This document shows, in pieces, positions 30,531 through 41,960 of a stretch of DNA of 64,000 nucleotides. Every line of letters starts with the position of its first letter. Within the stretch, counting starts at the first letter, position 1. The position numbers and the translations under genes are program-made. Source of the DNA: Diphasiastrum complanatum (Eukaryota > Streptophyta > Lycopodiopsida > Lycopodiales > Lycopodiaceae); assembly GCA_029204225.1 (NCBI GenBank), contig CM055095.1, forward strand, positions 73,694,753 to 73,758,752, written 5' to 3'. The notes below the pieces were generated by a model. The model searched no databases and was not told where the DNA came from. It saw only the letters and a list, made by a program, of their open reading frames with translations.

Positions 30531-31498
30531 ACAACCACCAAGGTGCGTGTCAAGCAACTTTCTAGAATCATGAGGTGTTTTTACTTTTCCAACATTCCTT
30601 TGACCTTGTAAGGTAATGCTTTTATTAGACTTAGTTCTACCTTGATATTTCTAGAAGTAGAGCCTCACTAAATAGTTCTACTTTAAGTGTCTTGCTACAA
30701 TAACCTCTTGAACATGTCATCTTAACTCAAAATGGATAAAGATTTGGCAATATGCTTTACAAGGCCAACTCACTCTTCCATTCACTTGTCCCTATCCTAG
30801 TTAACCATCAATTCATCATTTGTTGATTAATCCCTTGCACTTCACCTAATTTGTTGAAAACTTTCATTCAGTTGTTCATCCACACAATAGGTTGACTAAA
30901 TCCCCCCCCCCCCCCTCCTCCAACACCAAATGACCTCCTTTGTATCATCGCCTTGTGCTCATAGGTTGTTGACCAAATTCCTATTAGATCTATGTCTCTT
31001 AAGACCCTTCTTGCTAGTATCTATACTAAGAGCGCCCTTCATGGTTTGGTGATCCACCACCCTAAGCATTTGTTCTTTTAAGTCAAACCTACTTAAAACT
31101 CTTAAAGAAAAAGTATCATTGATAGTTTGGTGAATTTGGCTTTAGCAACACCTAGTGGTAAATATGGAATGGGCCTCACAATTGATTAGACAAAACCTTT
31201 ATTATGTAAAATATTTCTATTCGCCTCACAAAATCTTTTGTCTAGCATATATTGACAAGAAAACTTTGAAATAACAACAATCAAAGAAAACAAAACATTG
31301 TCAAAGAACTTGTTTTAAAAGCTTGCACAAGTCATTTTTTGGTCTGTCACTATGCATGGGTAAATTGCAGGATTGAAGCTTTTGTGGGTTTACATTCAAA
31401 ATGAACTTGTCTTTTATTGGCTTTAATCACCTTTGTCAATATAGGAGGAATTGTGGTTTTTTCTTTCTCAAATGTATGTTTGCTACATTTGACAAATA
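30531..31498. other. Repeat-like spacer, no gene
   Basis: It contains a 14-bp C-run at about 30,903. CCTCCTTTGTA and TATTGACAAGAAAA phrases near 30,930 and 31,250 recur near 32,005 and 32,085, so part of this is a diverged copy of the copia-flanking sequence. No open coding pattern was recognised. Confidence 0.4.
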
Positions 31499-31805
31499 CT
31501 TTTATCTCCTATTAGTTATGTATGTATATATAGATATACACATGCACATATATTCTTGAGTGATTATTTTTTCATAAGTGGGAGTGGAGTGGTATTCTCC
31601 TTTTTCTCCTATCTATTAACCATTCGGATCGTTCTTAGTTTGAAATATTCTTTTATCTCCTACTAGTTATGTATGTATATATAGATATACGCATGCACAT
31701 ATATTCTGGAGTGATTATTTTTTCATAAGTGGAGTGGAGTGGTGTTCTCCTTTTTCTCCTATCTATTAACCATTCAGATCGTTCTTAGTTTGAAATATTC
31801 TTTTA
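31499..31805 (+). repeat. Tandem duplication, 151-bp unit
   Basis: Two adjacent copies (from about 31,501 and 31,652) differ at only a few bases and include ATGTATGTATATATAGATATAC and TAAGTGGAGTGGAGTGG-like phrases. A third copy begins with TTCTTTTAT and breaks off at the (CT)n array. Confidence 0.85.
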
Positions 31806-31811
31806 TGAGAA

Positions 31812-32001
<190 letters not shown>

Positions 32002-32049
32002 ATGGCCTCCTTTGTAACATAGATCATGACTTCACGTTTATGTTAGATT

Positions 32050-32745
32050 TCTATGTGCCTTAAAAAATCTGCTCTACCATTTATTGACAAGAAAATTTCT
32101 CCACCATAAAACTCCATGAATGAGCCTCCATCTCCATCTTGTCACAAGATATCATCAACACTTGATGACTTGGCCATGAATGAGTGACATAATGAACATC
32201 CAATAGGTTCATTTCCATCAGCAAAACCAGCCAAGAATGGTAGTACAACTCTAACAATAAGATATTGCAAGACAATGTAGCTAGTTTGTCCATATCTTGA
32301 CAATTTGCACACATCCACATGAAATTGCTTAAACATGAGATAGAACAAGTAAAGTAAACTTGAAAAACATTTCCTTGATGCTCCTTTGACCTTACTTGAG
32401 TCTTCAATAAGCTGCAAAAACAAATTCATAACATCTTTGACAATTATCTCTCCTTTGATGCTCTTGACTAGCTCCAAATTAAGATGACGTGCACTTACCA
32501 ACTTCCTTGAGAAGTTCATTGGTAACATTCATCTTAATCATGTGTAGATCTTTATTTTCTCTCTTGTCATACCTCACTTGATCTTGAGGTGCTTGAGGCC
32601 TCTCCTCCATACCTGCAACAATCTCCATCAACTCATTCATCTCCAATAAGGACTCCATCCTCACCATCCAAGTAGAATAGTTGATTGAGGCAAGCCTATC
32701 ATTGCCTTCCAACATGAATCCACCACTTGTAGCCATGTTGCAATG
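32050..32745 (-). pseudogene. Ty1/copia gag remnant
   Basis: The minus-strand frame around 32,733-32,490 has NYSTWMVRMESLLEMNEL, the N-terminal copia gag motif, followed by KMNVTNELLKEVGK. Coding similarity then fades through a second frame (32,528-32,142). A primer site and LTR follow the expected order upstream on the minus strand. Protease, integrase and RT are absent. Confidence 0.72.
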
Positions 32746-33309
32746 ACCTGATCTTCTTCTTTCGACCTGTTCCAATGCACAAAGCACTCTCTTGAATGTC
32801 AACAAATAAACTCAAGAAGAAATCACAAAGATATGGAACCTCTCAAATCTCTTCTAGCACTTCTAACTAGAAAATCAACACATAGAATAGTGAAATCTTG
32901 ATCAACCTATGATCTATCCTCAATCTAATGATTCTTGAAAGACACTCAAATGAAGTTCAGTAACCTCACAAACTAGAGATCCAATCAAAATTAGGGTTTT
33001 GACAAAATCACAAAAAATTGAATATCTCAAATTCTACATGCAATTTCTAAAAACTTGATATATCATCTTGTAGCCTCCAATGAGACCTTTCTAATGCACC
33101 AAAAATTGGCTAATTACAGTGTACCAAGTGTGAAATCAGAATTGATCAAGTATATAAACCTATATTGAGTTTTGACCTACAAAAGATGAATTTTACACAT
33201 GCAAAAATGCTGATTTTTTAGTAGAAATCAATCTAGCATGCTCTAGCATTGGTAACTCCTCCAAATCCTTGCTAAATGTGGTTGATCCTTTCATAACCTG
33301 AAACACAAT

Positions 33310-33322
33310 ATCTTTGATACCA
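33310..33322 (-). other. Primer-binding-like site of the copia element
   Basis: The minus strand reads TGGTATCAAAGAT directly after an LTR end CTTCACA. It has one mismatch within the standard TGGTATCAGAG. Confidence 0.75.
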
Positions 33323-33990
33323 TGTGAAGGATTTCAGATCATTCAAGATCGAATCCATATCCCTGATCTTTGGTTACAAAAAGGAGCAAACCAACAATCT
33401 GCAAATGTAGAAAAATCAGCATCTACATACAAAATGAGATGCAAACTCTAAGAGATATTGATCAAACATGAAAATATAAAATATGATTGATGTTCGTACA
33501 ATTACAGTACCCTACTGTATTTCACACATGTGGAACCAAAAATAGCAAAATATGAGCATTCTACACACAAGATTGCAAGATATCATCAAGATAGTGCACC
33601 AATGGATAGTAGAACCCAAAGAGAACCATGTATAATGATGAAATCAGAGAGAGAAGAGAAAAGATGTGTCTCTCCATGAGTTACATCCTTTTATAACAAG
33701 TCCAAACCCTCTTTGGCCACTTGGCTTTCCCTCCAAAATGTAAACCCTACTACTTTTGGGTCTAGATTCAATGTACCCAAAGTTCAAATTTGAATCTCTC
33801 TCAAACTCAACTACCAACTTTCCCACACTTTCAAAAAGTGTTTATTGAATGTATTTTAAACTAATATAACTTCAAAAAGTTTATCTCTATGTCTAAAATG
33901 AGTTTTGGCCTCATATTGACAATTTACCAAAATATGACTAAACTTGTTGAAATCTCAATTACAATACTTCTCATACGCATGGTTGAAAAT
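33323..33990 (-). repeat. Copia LTR, also present at 63.5-64 kb
   Basis: The reverse complement matches 63,500-64,000 with the same order of landmarks: AAAGTGTGGGAAA, TTATAAAAGGATGTAACTCA, TGGTTCTCTTGGGTTCTAC and TTGTGTGTAGAATG. The outer boundary near 33,990 is uncertain. TTATAAAAGG probably contains the TATA box. Confidence 0.75.
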
Positions 33991-35660
33991 GTTTTTACAT
34001 TTTGTTTGCAAGTTTATGACCTTCCATTGATCAACTAAAAAGTTTTGTATTCTTAAGTCAACAAATACTTCCCTTCTCATAATCGTGAGACTAGCATCTT
34101 TGGTGTCCTTGATTTTATCTTTTGCAAAACCTATTTGTCAATGCAATAATTTGATATTTTCAATAAAACCCTCTTTGGATCCATTTTTGAGATTACCCTC
34201 CACTTGGAGAAACTACTTTTTCAATGAAAACCTCATATGGCAATTGGGGAGTGGCTTTAGATTTTATATTATTTTGTTAATCAATTATTTGAAGGGCAAT
34301 TGGAATGACATGACATTATAACTATTCAAACATAACACATTTTTATCTGATACTTGTAAAGATTTTAAAATGGTAGTACTTTCATTTAATATAGATGTAG
34401 GGTAAAACTGAGGTTAGTGGGTACGGTGCAATATGGGTCCAGATTTAATATGGACTTTCAAGTGTGTCATGTCATATGACCATTGAGTCTTATGTGTTGA
34501 CTTTCAATTGGATGTGAAGAGTGCTTAGCATTAGTCATGATTTCCAAGAAAAGAGGCCCTTTCGTTGTCCAACATGTTTCAAAGCTTTGAACAATTAAGA
34601 GGCCTTGAAGAAGAGAGTTTACATAAATGAAAGTGAAATTGCCATAGGTTTTCGTCATAGCTAGAACGATAGTCTAGTTTGTCTTGAGAGCAATATGCTC
34701 AATCATGCTAAATAGAACTATGTGATAAGATATGTACAAGACAATACATGTGATTGCCATTGCCATTATTTATTTTGGTATCTCATCTTTTTTGTCGTAG
34801 TTCCACTTGAATTTACTTTTTAACTCTCACTCGTGGAGTTTTCTAATATTAAACCTTCAAAGCAAAAGTATTGTACTCTCAATTCCAGCACCACATTAAA
34901 TGACACGATATAAGTCAAAGAAGAACAACTTTCTTTGTAGCTCTAATTTCGAACATGTGAGCTTTCAATATTAGTTTTCAAAAATGTATAACATAATCAA
35001 AGATGTAGGCCATGTTCCGAAACGTGATCCAGAATTTTTCATTAGGGTTGCAAAAAAAAAATTAAAAATTTTTGGCAACAAAATGAGTATGTAGTGGTTT
35101 TCTTTCCTTGCCTAACCTGAATCCAAGATCTAGTCAATCTAGCATCATAGAGACGGAGTTAGTTGTCACAGGTAGGTTCGTTCCCATGAGAGCGATAGTT
35201 TAGTTCAAATTTCAGCATGAATGGAAGATCTAAATCTAACTCTACATCCATTAACCCTACTCATTAACACTAAGATCCATTAACACTACGATCCACAACA
35301 AAGATAGCTTACTCTCTCTCTCTCTCTCATAAAAAATATAATAACACTCAATCCCAATAACATTCAGATCCAATAATTAGCAAAATCCAAAGAAAGCATG
35401 AGAGATGGAGAAGGAAGAAGAAGAGCAAGGACATTCATCAATCCAATTCTGAAGAGAACCAATCTGCTTTATTGAAATGAGGAAATGAACATGAGGAGCA
35501 ACTTGAGTTGGTCCCTTCTTATAGTAGAGAGGGGGACCATGGCCTCTGAATCTTATTGGTCCAGTCTTGCCTCTCTTTTTATTCACATTTAAAAAAGTGT
35601 GGGAACCATCAAAATTGGAGGAAAATCCAACTTTATTCACTAACTTGACATTTAGGCCCG
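33991..35660. other. No gene recognised
   Basis: AT-rich sequence with short frames only. It includes a short (CT)9 block near 35,312 and small repeats of TCCATTAACACTA near 35,249 and 35,277. No LTR terminus or RNA gene was recognised. Confidence 0.4.
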
Positions 35661-35669
35661 TTCCAACAC

Positions 35670-35707
35670 GATAAGAAGAAGAAGAAGAAGAAGAAGAAGA
35701 GAAGAAG
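35670..35707 (+). repeat. (AAG)n microsatellite
   Basis: About ten GAA repeats with one interruption, GATAAGAAGAAG through AAGAGAAGAAG. Confidence 0.9.
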
Positions 35708-35961
35708 CCAGTGGTGAAAGGCAAGGCATGACGATGGATTTACCCGTAGGTAAATTGAAAGTTGAAGGCCTAAAGTCCTTTTATTGACTTTTAACTAATC
35801 AATCAAATAACTATGTGATCATCGGGTTGGACTTACACACGCAGGGTGCCAAATCCCTCTCACTTATTAACTAGGGTTAGGGTTCCCTTGGGATCCGCAA
35901 ACCCTCCAATATTATCCTCCACCAAAATTGGTGGCGGTCCCACGACACCTGCAATATGCAG

Positions 35962-38064
35962 TTATTGGGGACTTTTATTGGCTTCGAGCCGAATCTTGAT
36001 TAAATGGTACTGTACCTTCTCCATAAAGTCGAGACATGCAGTATTAAAATCCAAATTGTGTGGCAAAAAACAACGGTGGGCTCCGGAAATCCACTTGGAG
36101 GTTGTCCATGATGTGAAGTGTGATTCCCAAGAGCCTCCCATCATTGTCGCACGAAAATATAAACGAGCAACCGGCAGCTGATCTTTGATTTGCTCTGAGG
36201 CCATCGGCTTATTTGGATCGAATGCCAGAGGAGGGGGACAATCGTCCCATCTGGTTGCCACTGATGCCAACAGAGTTAGATCTTTAGCAAACATTGTCGA
36301 TTGTCACACCGTTGGATCACGAGAGTGGACATATTCTCTCTAATAGGCTTGTAAGGCACGGTGGAAATCCACTGAGATTGTCCAACTGTAGGGCTGATGG
36401 ATGATTGGCCAATTGGGCATATGGATGGTGATCTTGTCCATAGCCAACCCCAAATCTTTCTATTTATTTCTTCGCAGCATTGGCACGTAATAGGGATCTA
36501 CCCGCAATTGGCGAGGGTTGGCGACGTAACTCCTAATTGATTCTAGAGTTTTTTTAAAAACAGTGATTCTCCATGCCGGCTGCTCTCCCAATGCAGGTAT
36601 GTTATCCAACTCTTTGTTGGCCTCTATCTCAGAGGTCTTAAACTTCAGAACCCATCCACCACGCGAGGACTCATGTGAATCTTGCTTTAAGAAGGTCTGG
36701 ATCTGGTCCTCGATGCTGATGGGCCTTCTGAATAGAGGTGTGGTTCTTGATGAGGATGGACCTGCTTGTACTGCCGGTAAGATTGGTGGTTGTTAGGCTA
36801 TATCTGGAGCTCCCCTTGGTCCATGCTCGAATCTACCCATGTATCCCTTGGTACAGCTTCTTGGCACGGAGGGGAGAATTGCGACATGACCGGTACGGGG
36901 ATTTGTGGTTCGGCTTCCAACACTTGAGCGGCTGCTTTTTCATAGGCGGTGATGGTCTCCTTAGCCTTTGCCAACTCGATTGAAGCTGCTCCTTTGAACA
37001 TGTCAAAACGGCTTTGAAATCCCCGAAGGGCCACTTTGTATGTCTCCACTTTCTTGAACAAATACTCAATCTCCGTCGGTGTGACCGGATGGTCTGGTAT
37101 TTGTGTTTGAAGATACGCATCACATTTAAGGGTGGTCACATCCAATTCACCTTGAATTCGCGTGCGATCTTGTTCAACCATCTGTAATTGACCCTTCAGC
37201 AGCTGCACCTGTTACTTTGCATTCTGCACGACCTTATCCACCTGATTTTGTGCGGTTGTCAAGGCATTTTGTAGGGAGCCGATGTAGTCTTCCAAGCGAT
37301 CAGCTTGTTGCTGGGCCAACTTCTTTTCGGCTTCAGCCTGAGTCTTCATGTTGTTTGGCAATCTTTAACTCTCGATCCAACTGGACAATTTTCTGGCTGA
37401 TCAGAGTGTTTTCAGACCCCATCTCGGAGATTCTCTGCTCCATTTCCTTCTTCTTATCCAACATAGATTGGATGACTTGTGCAAGGCTTGAAACCAAACC
37501 TAGAGCATCACCAAAATCGCGGTCGTGGAGGCGGCAGCAAGCAGGAGGACCTGATGGTACTGTCCTTGGTAGCTGTGGAATAGGTGCCACAAGTTCTTCT
37601 TCTTCAAAAATTTCCTCCTCTTCAAATCCCTCAGGCACTGTGGCGTCGAACTGTTTCGGTGATTTCACAGCTTTGTCGACCCGAAGTGCGGCTGGGCTAT
37701 CATCCGTGTGAGGTTGCTGGCTGACATCTTCAACACCAACAGTAGATTCATGGATATGTCCGAATCCTCTTCTAGGGGATTGGAGTTCAAAGGGCGCAGG
37801 GCTCTAGGGCATTTCAAAAAATTTGGTGGCCCCAAGGGGGTCGGAATCATCGAACATATCCATAAAGAACTGTGTGTTTGGTGAGGTGGGTTCAGTGTGT
37901 CGGGGTGAGGCAGCCTGGGCAGCTGTGATGGGAATGGTAGGCCCAATGGTCATAGACTGTCCTTGAATGGAAGCAGAGGCGAGGGAAGCATCAGAGGCTA
38001 GGGGAATGTGAAGTTCAGTGCGAACAGCAGTAGGGGGTGGAAGCTCAGCTGACGAGGTATGCCT
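35962..38064 (-). pseudogene. Long coiled-coil gene remnant, family unknown
   Basis: Minus-strand coding-like sequence can be followed for about 700 codons through several frameshifts. It has an acidic N-terminal part (EGFEEEEIFEEEEL near 37,620), a coil of more than 150 residues (37,550-37,090) with Lys/Glu/Gln heptads such as KKEMEQRISEM, then an apparent globular domain (36,760-35,962) with TMMGGSWESHFTSW and NLDFNTACLDFMEKVQYHL. Frame breaks occur near 37,350, 36,800 and 36,470. The N-terminal edge is cut by LTR-like sequence at 38,066. It could be an unusual retroelement gag or a repeated plant gene family; I cannot tell which. Confidence 0.55.
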
Positions 38065-38065
38065 A

Positions 38066-38460
38066 GTGTGACAACTAGCTTTGAAATCATTACTACTAAA
38101 GTGATTTTGTAGCCAAACAATTTAGAGTGCAAAGTGATGTATAGAATATTGCAGCATTGAAATATTCAACATAACAGACGAAATAATGAGAGATTTATTA
38201 GTTACAAATAACTACGAAGACATGATATTGAACGCAATAAAAATAGATCGATTTAGAGTAGCATCTACAAATCAGGTGAGAGCACAAAACAATAGAGGAT
38301 GAAAACTACATACGTTAAGCTATCTTTGAGTAACTGAAAACTCTGTCTGGTGCACTTCCGCTGATAAGCAGTAAGCGCTAATGGTAATACTCTAATTGAG
38401 CCCTGAAATAAAAAATGAACTGAGCTATATAACTTTGATGATCAGCTATTTATACTAAAG
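38066..38460 (+). repeat. LTR-like sequence, related to 6640-7060
   Basis: It starts TGTGACAACTAGC, directly where the coiled-coil reading frame stops, and shares ordered phrases with 6685-7050. It is probably an LTR fragment inserted in or flanking that gene. The other end was not found. Confidence 0.5.
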
Positions 38461-38908
38461 CGAGTTAAGCTCATCCAGTAGGACAGATAATTAGGTCATA
38501 GATTACAATTGGTAGTTAGCTATAATGTGCTGTCAACCATCCAATTAGAACTTCCCGGAAATTAAATTGCAAAGCAGTTAGGGCAAGTCTTTAGCTTCAT
38601 ATCAAGCGGAATAGTAACTGTCGTTCTTCAACATGGTTGACTCCTTCGAGTTTCGTCGACGTCGTTGATATGTGAGAGCCACCGATTCTCGAGTATTTCT
38701 GCAGACTATGTAGAAACACGAATAAAAACTGTAGAACTTGATAATAAAATGGATGAAGATTAAAGATCGATTTTATTCGGATGGATCACTCTGATAATAG
38801 AATAATCCACATAAGCACCCATCTCATACCTTGCTAAAAAATGTGAATCAGCTCAACGTGCTCAACAAAAATGAGTACATTATAGAGTGCCAACGTGAAA
38901 GCATAATA

Positions 38909-39141
<233 letters not shown>

Positions 39142-39234
39142 ACAATATATGATGTCGAGCTCAAGGCACCACAATGAAGTACATTAATGTCTGATAAACA
39201 ATATGTAAATGTCTCATAAACTTTGTATAGCTAA

Positions 39235-40708
39235 CACTCATCCTCTAAATCATAGTCCAAATCATCGGAGTATGTGAAACTACCAAATAGGGAGTCTGCA
39301 GATGACAATGAGGGTGTCATGCATCATGGTGAGCCTTTGCCTCCACCATGTCCCCTACCTCTTCCTACGCCTCTCCCTCCCCCCGGTTGGCTCCAACTAC
39401 TCCTCCTCTGTTGCTCCCTCCAGATCGCCCTCTCACCTATGATCTCGTAGTTTAGGAAGGCCCTATAAACTTAGGGTCGACTTGGTCCTCAATTGCTTGT
39501 GATGCTCTAGTCCTTTCTACAAACAATGGCCCCCCACCCCCCCGCAGAACGTCTAGTTCACCCTCTAAGCATAGGTGCAAGAATGGTTGGCTCCTCTTGT
39601 GTCTCAACGTCGAGGTCCACAAATAAATGATATATGTCCCCCCCCCCCCCCTCACACTCACCCTCATCCTCTACCTTGTACCCCCCTCCTCCATCCACTC
39701 CTCCTCCTTGTAACTAGGCCCAAACTCCGCTCATCATCTCCCTCCTCCCATCTATTTTAGTGTTCAACTTCTCTCCTGTTGCGTCACGCAAATCATGCCT
39801 CTACATCTATCTGCTTGTGCAGGTCATGATAGATCTCATCATCGAGCTCTTCTTTCGTAAGTGGTACTCGAGGAGCAGTAGTTGTCGTCTGTATCATGCA
39901 TGAGTCAAGGTTCACTTGAGAAACAAACAAGCATGGTTCCATTTGTTAGATAATTGTCTTGAAATGCAAGTACATCAAGCAATAGCAAGTCACTAACTAA
40001 CTCACCTTGATCCAAGCAGTCACCCTTTGTACATGTGCATCTCAGCATGCGTCCGCTGGTGTTCATGAATACCAACCGCCTGCACTACTCAATGGAGAAT
40101 ATGTTTTTCTTCTTCATCTCATGGCTTGCCCATACGCTTCAAATCCACTCACAGAACAATCTTGACTCTCTCTGCCAAACCCTGAAAGTCAAGAGTAATG
40201 CAAACATGAAAGCTCCTCCATGTCGTAGGCTCTAATTGATCCTTCCTCAATTGACACTGCTCTCGATAAAAAGGCCATAGACCCTCCTCAAGCTTCACCA
40301 TATCTTGCTTTATGCTCTTCAGAGTCGTGCTTGTTCGCAAAAAAAAAGAACATGTGTCAGGCCCTAAAATGCATACGCGAAAGAATGTAAATATGTAGAC
40401 TACTCAAAATATTTGCAATATACGCGCCAGGCCATACACGCTCGATGTGCTCCACCCATCCTCGGTGTAGCTATGTGTCGCCTCGACGTCTGGTAGAGCA
40501 CCACGAGGGGTATAGCATGTGGGCTACCACATGGATGGGTTTGTGGAAGTAGTCTCACCTTGTCTTTTAAATATTGAGGATCTCTTCCTTCCTATGCAAG
40601 TCACATTGCAAAGAAGAGGAGTAATGTATGTCCTCGTCCAAGTCTGATATGTGAAGCACCTCGTCGATGCAGTCCATGAACTCGTATATGAGATCAAGAG
40701 TGCACTCC
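39235..40708 (-). pseudogene. Probable hAT transposase C-terminal remnant
   Basis: Minus-strand translation upstream of 40,360 gives KPIHVVAHMLYPSW, like the hAT block around an HRPLH-type motif. It continues as DMVKLEEGLWPFYREQC, QLEPTTWRSFHV and, after stops, a piece near 40,080 matching the hAT dimerisation region (RRLVFMNTSGRML). A Gly/Arg-rich and acidic tail follows (39,420-39,240, SDDLDYDLED). The chromovirus at 40,709 cuts its N-terminal side. Terminal inverted repeats were not identified. Confidence 0.55.
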
Positions 40709-41066
40709 TGTTACGAGCTCGTAACCAGTGCCAAACCCTAGAGAACACAGATAGGTCAGATACCACAGTCAGGGTCGTGTCCAGTGTACATGACCAACAG
40801 GGCAAGACAGTGTGAGTAGTGTGCCCCAGCACGGTCCATAGCCATGGCGGGCCTAACACAGCCTAGGAACCCTGTCAGCAGGATAGGGCTCCCAGTTGGG
40901 TCCCGACGTGCAGTCGGCCACGTCAGTGCCACGTGGCCAACACTTGGCAGTAGCATGGTACCAGTCCTCACACTGGACTAGGAGGGGCTTACTCTATATC
41001 AGGGAGTAGGCAAGGTTGGGTGGATCTGTTAGTGTTTACCCTATTGTGGTGTTAGGATCTATTACA
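40709..41066 (+). repeat. 5' LTR of the 40.7-kb chromovirus
   Basis: 358 bp, starting with a perfect palindrome TTACGAGCTCGTAA just inside the TG. A possible TATA element (CTCTATATC) lies near 40,992. Differences from the 3' LTR are mainly C/T and G/A. Confidence 0.95.
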
Positions 41067-41067
41067 C

Positions 41068-41080
41068 TGGTATCAGAGCC
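41068..41080 (+). other. Primer-binding site of the 40.7-kb chromovirus
   Basis: TGGTATCAGAGCC begins one base after the LTR end CTATTACA. Confidence 0.95.
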
Positions 41081-41960
41081 ATCTCCATCCTAGGGAGTTC
41101 AGGACAACAGTAGAGAAAGCTATCAGAAGATAGGAAAGATTTTTCAGTTTCTCAGAAAAGATTAGAGGAGGAGAATCGTTGTAGGAAAAGCCTTCAAACC
41201 CTTGAAATTCACTGAGAATTTACAGTTTTAGGAAGTAGAATTCCTTCTGTAGGTAAATCGCTGGAAAGACAGCAATCTATATCAGATTTCAAATATCTGA
41301 TAGGAGATTTTAGAAAGGAATTAGTGTATAAACCAGCGAGCAGGTCCATCGCTGTGGGATCAGAAATCTACCTCTGAAATTTCAGAGAAATCCAAGGAAA
41401 TTTGAAGGGTTTCCAAACAAATTTTCTTAGCAGGGTCAACGCTGGACATGGAGGAGAAAAGGTGAAAATTTATCCCTGTTTGTTCAGAATTCTCAGGAGT
41501 TTGAGCTTCAAACTTACTTGCTTCAGACCATCGACCTACAGGCTTGGGTCAAATCGGAGATTTGAAGTGATTTAGAGTTGTAAATTGGACAAATCGGGCC
41601 GGATAGGTTGTTGTCCAACCAGCGAGGGAAGGGACTTCAAAAATTCCGGATTTCCTTTTGTAAATTTCCGGTTTTTACTCGGTTTGATGGAGCCCCACAC
41701 CTGAAATCAGATCAGTTAGCTACTCAACTCAAGAACCGAAAAATTTGGCACTGTTTTGAAGCTTCAAACTGGCATTTTCCGGGACAGCAGGTCTGAAATC
41801 TTGGGTAAAAGAACTGAGAGAGTTCCTCTTCATTCTTTCTTTGGAAGTACAGTCCTCAGAAACAGAAGTCATCTTTCCTTTCCCTTGTAGAAGTTGTAAA
41901 TTAGTCTTTTAGACTTTTTTTTCCTTCAGAAGTTAAGGTAGCTCTCTTTCAGTTCCGAAG
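41081..41960 (+). other. 5' leader of the chromovirus
   Basis: About 880 bp between the primer site and the gag start contain no long open frame. It is purine-rich with short repeated phrases (CAGCGAGCAGGTC, CAGGGTCAACGCTGG). A leader of this length is ordinary for plant gypsy elements. Confidence 0.75.

Noticed and set aside
30900-30916. CRISPR-like or regulatory meaning for the C-runs at 9.2, 30.9 and 39.6 kb
   Set aside because: They are plain homopolymers with no spaced repeats, and their lengths are error-prone in assemblies.
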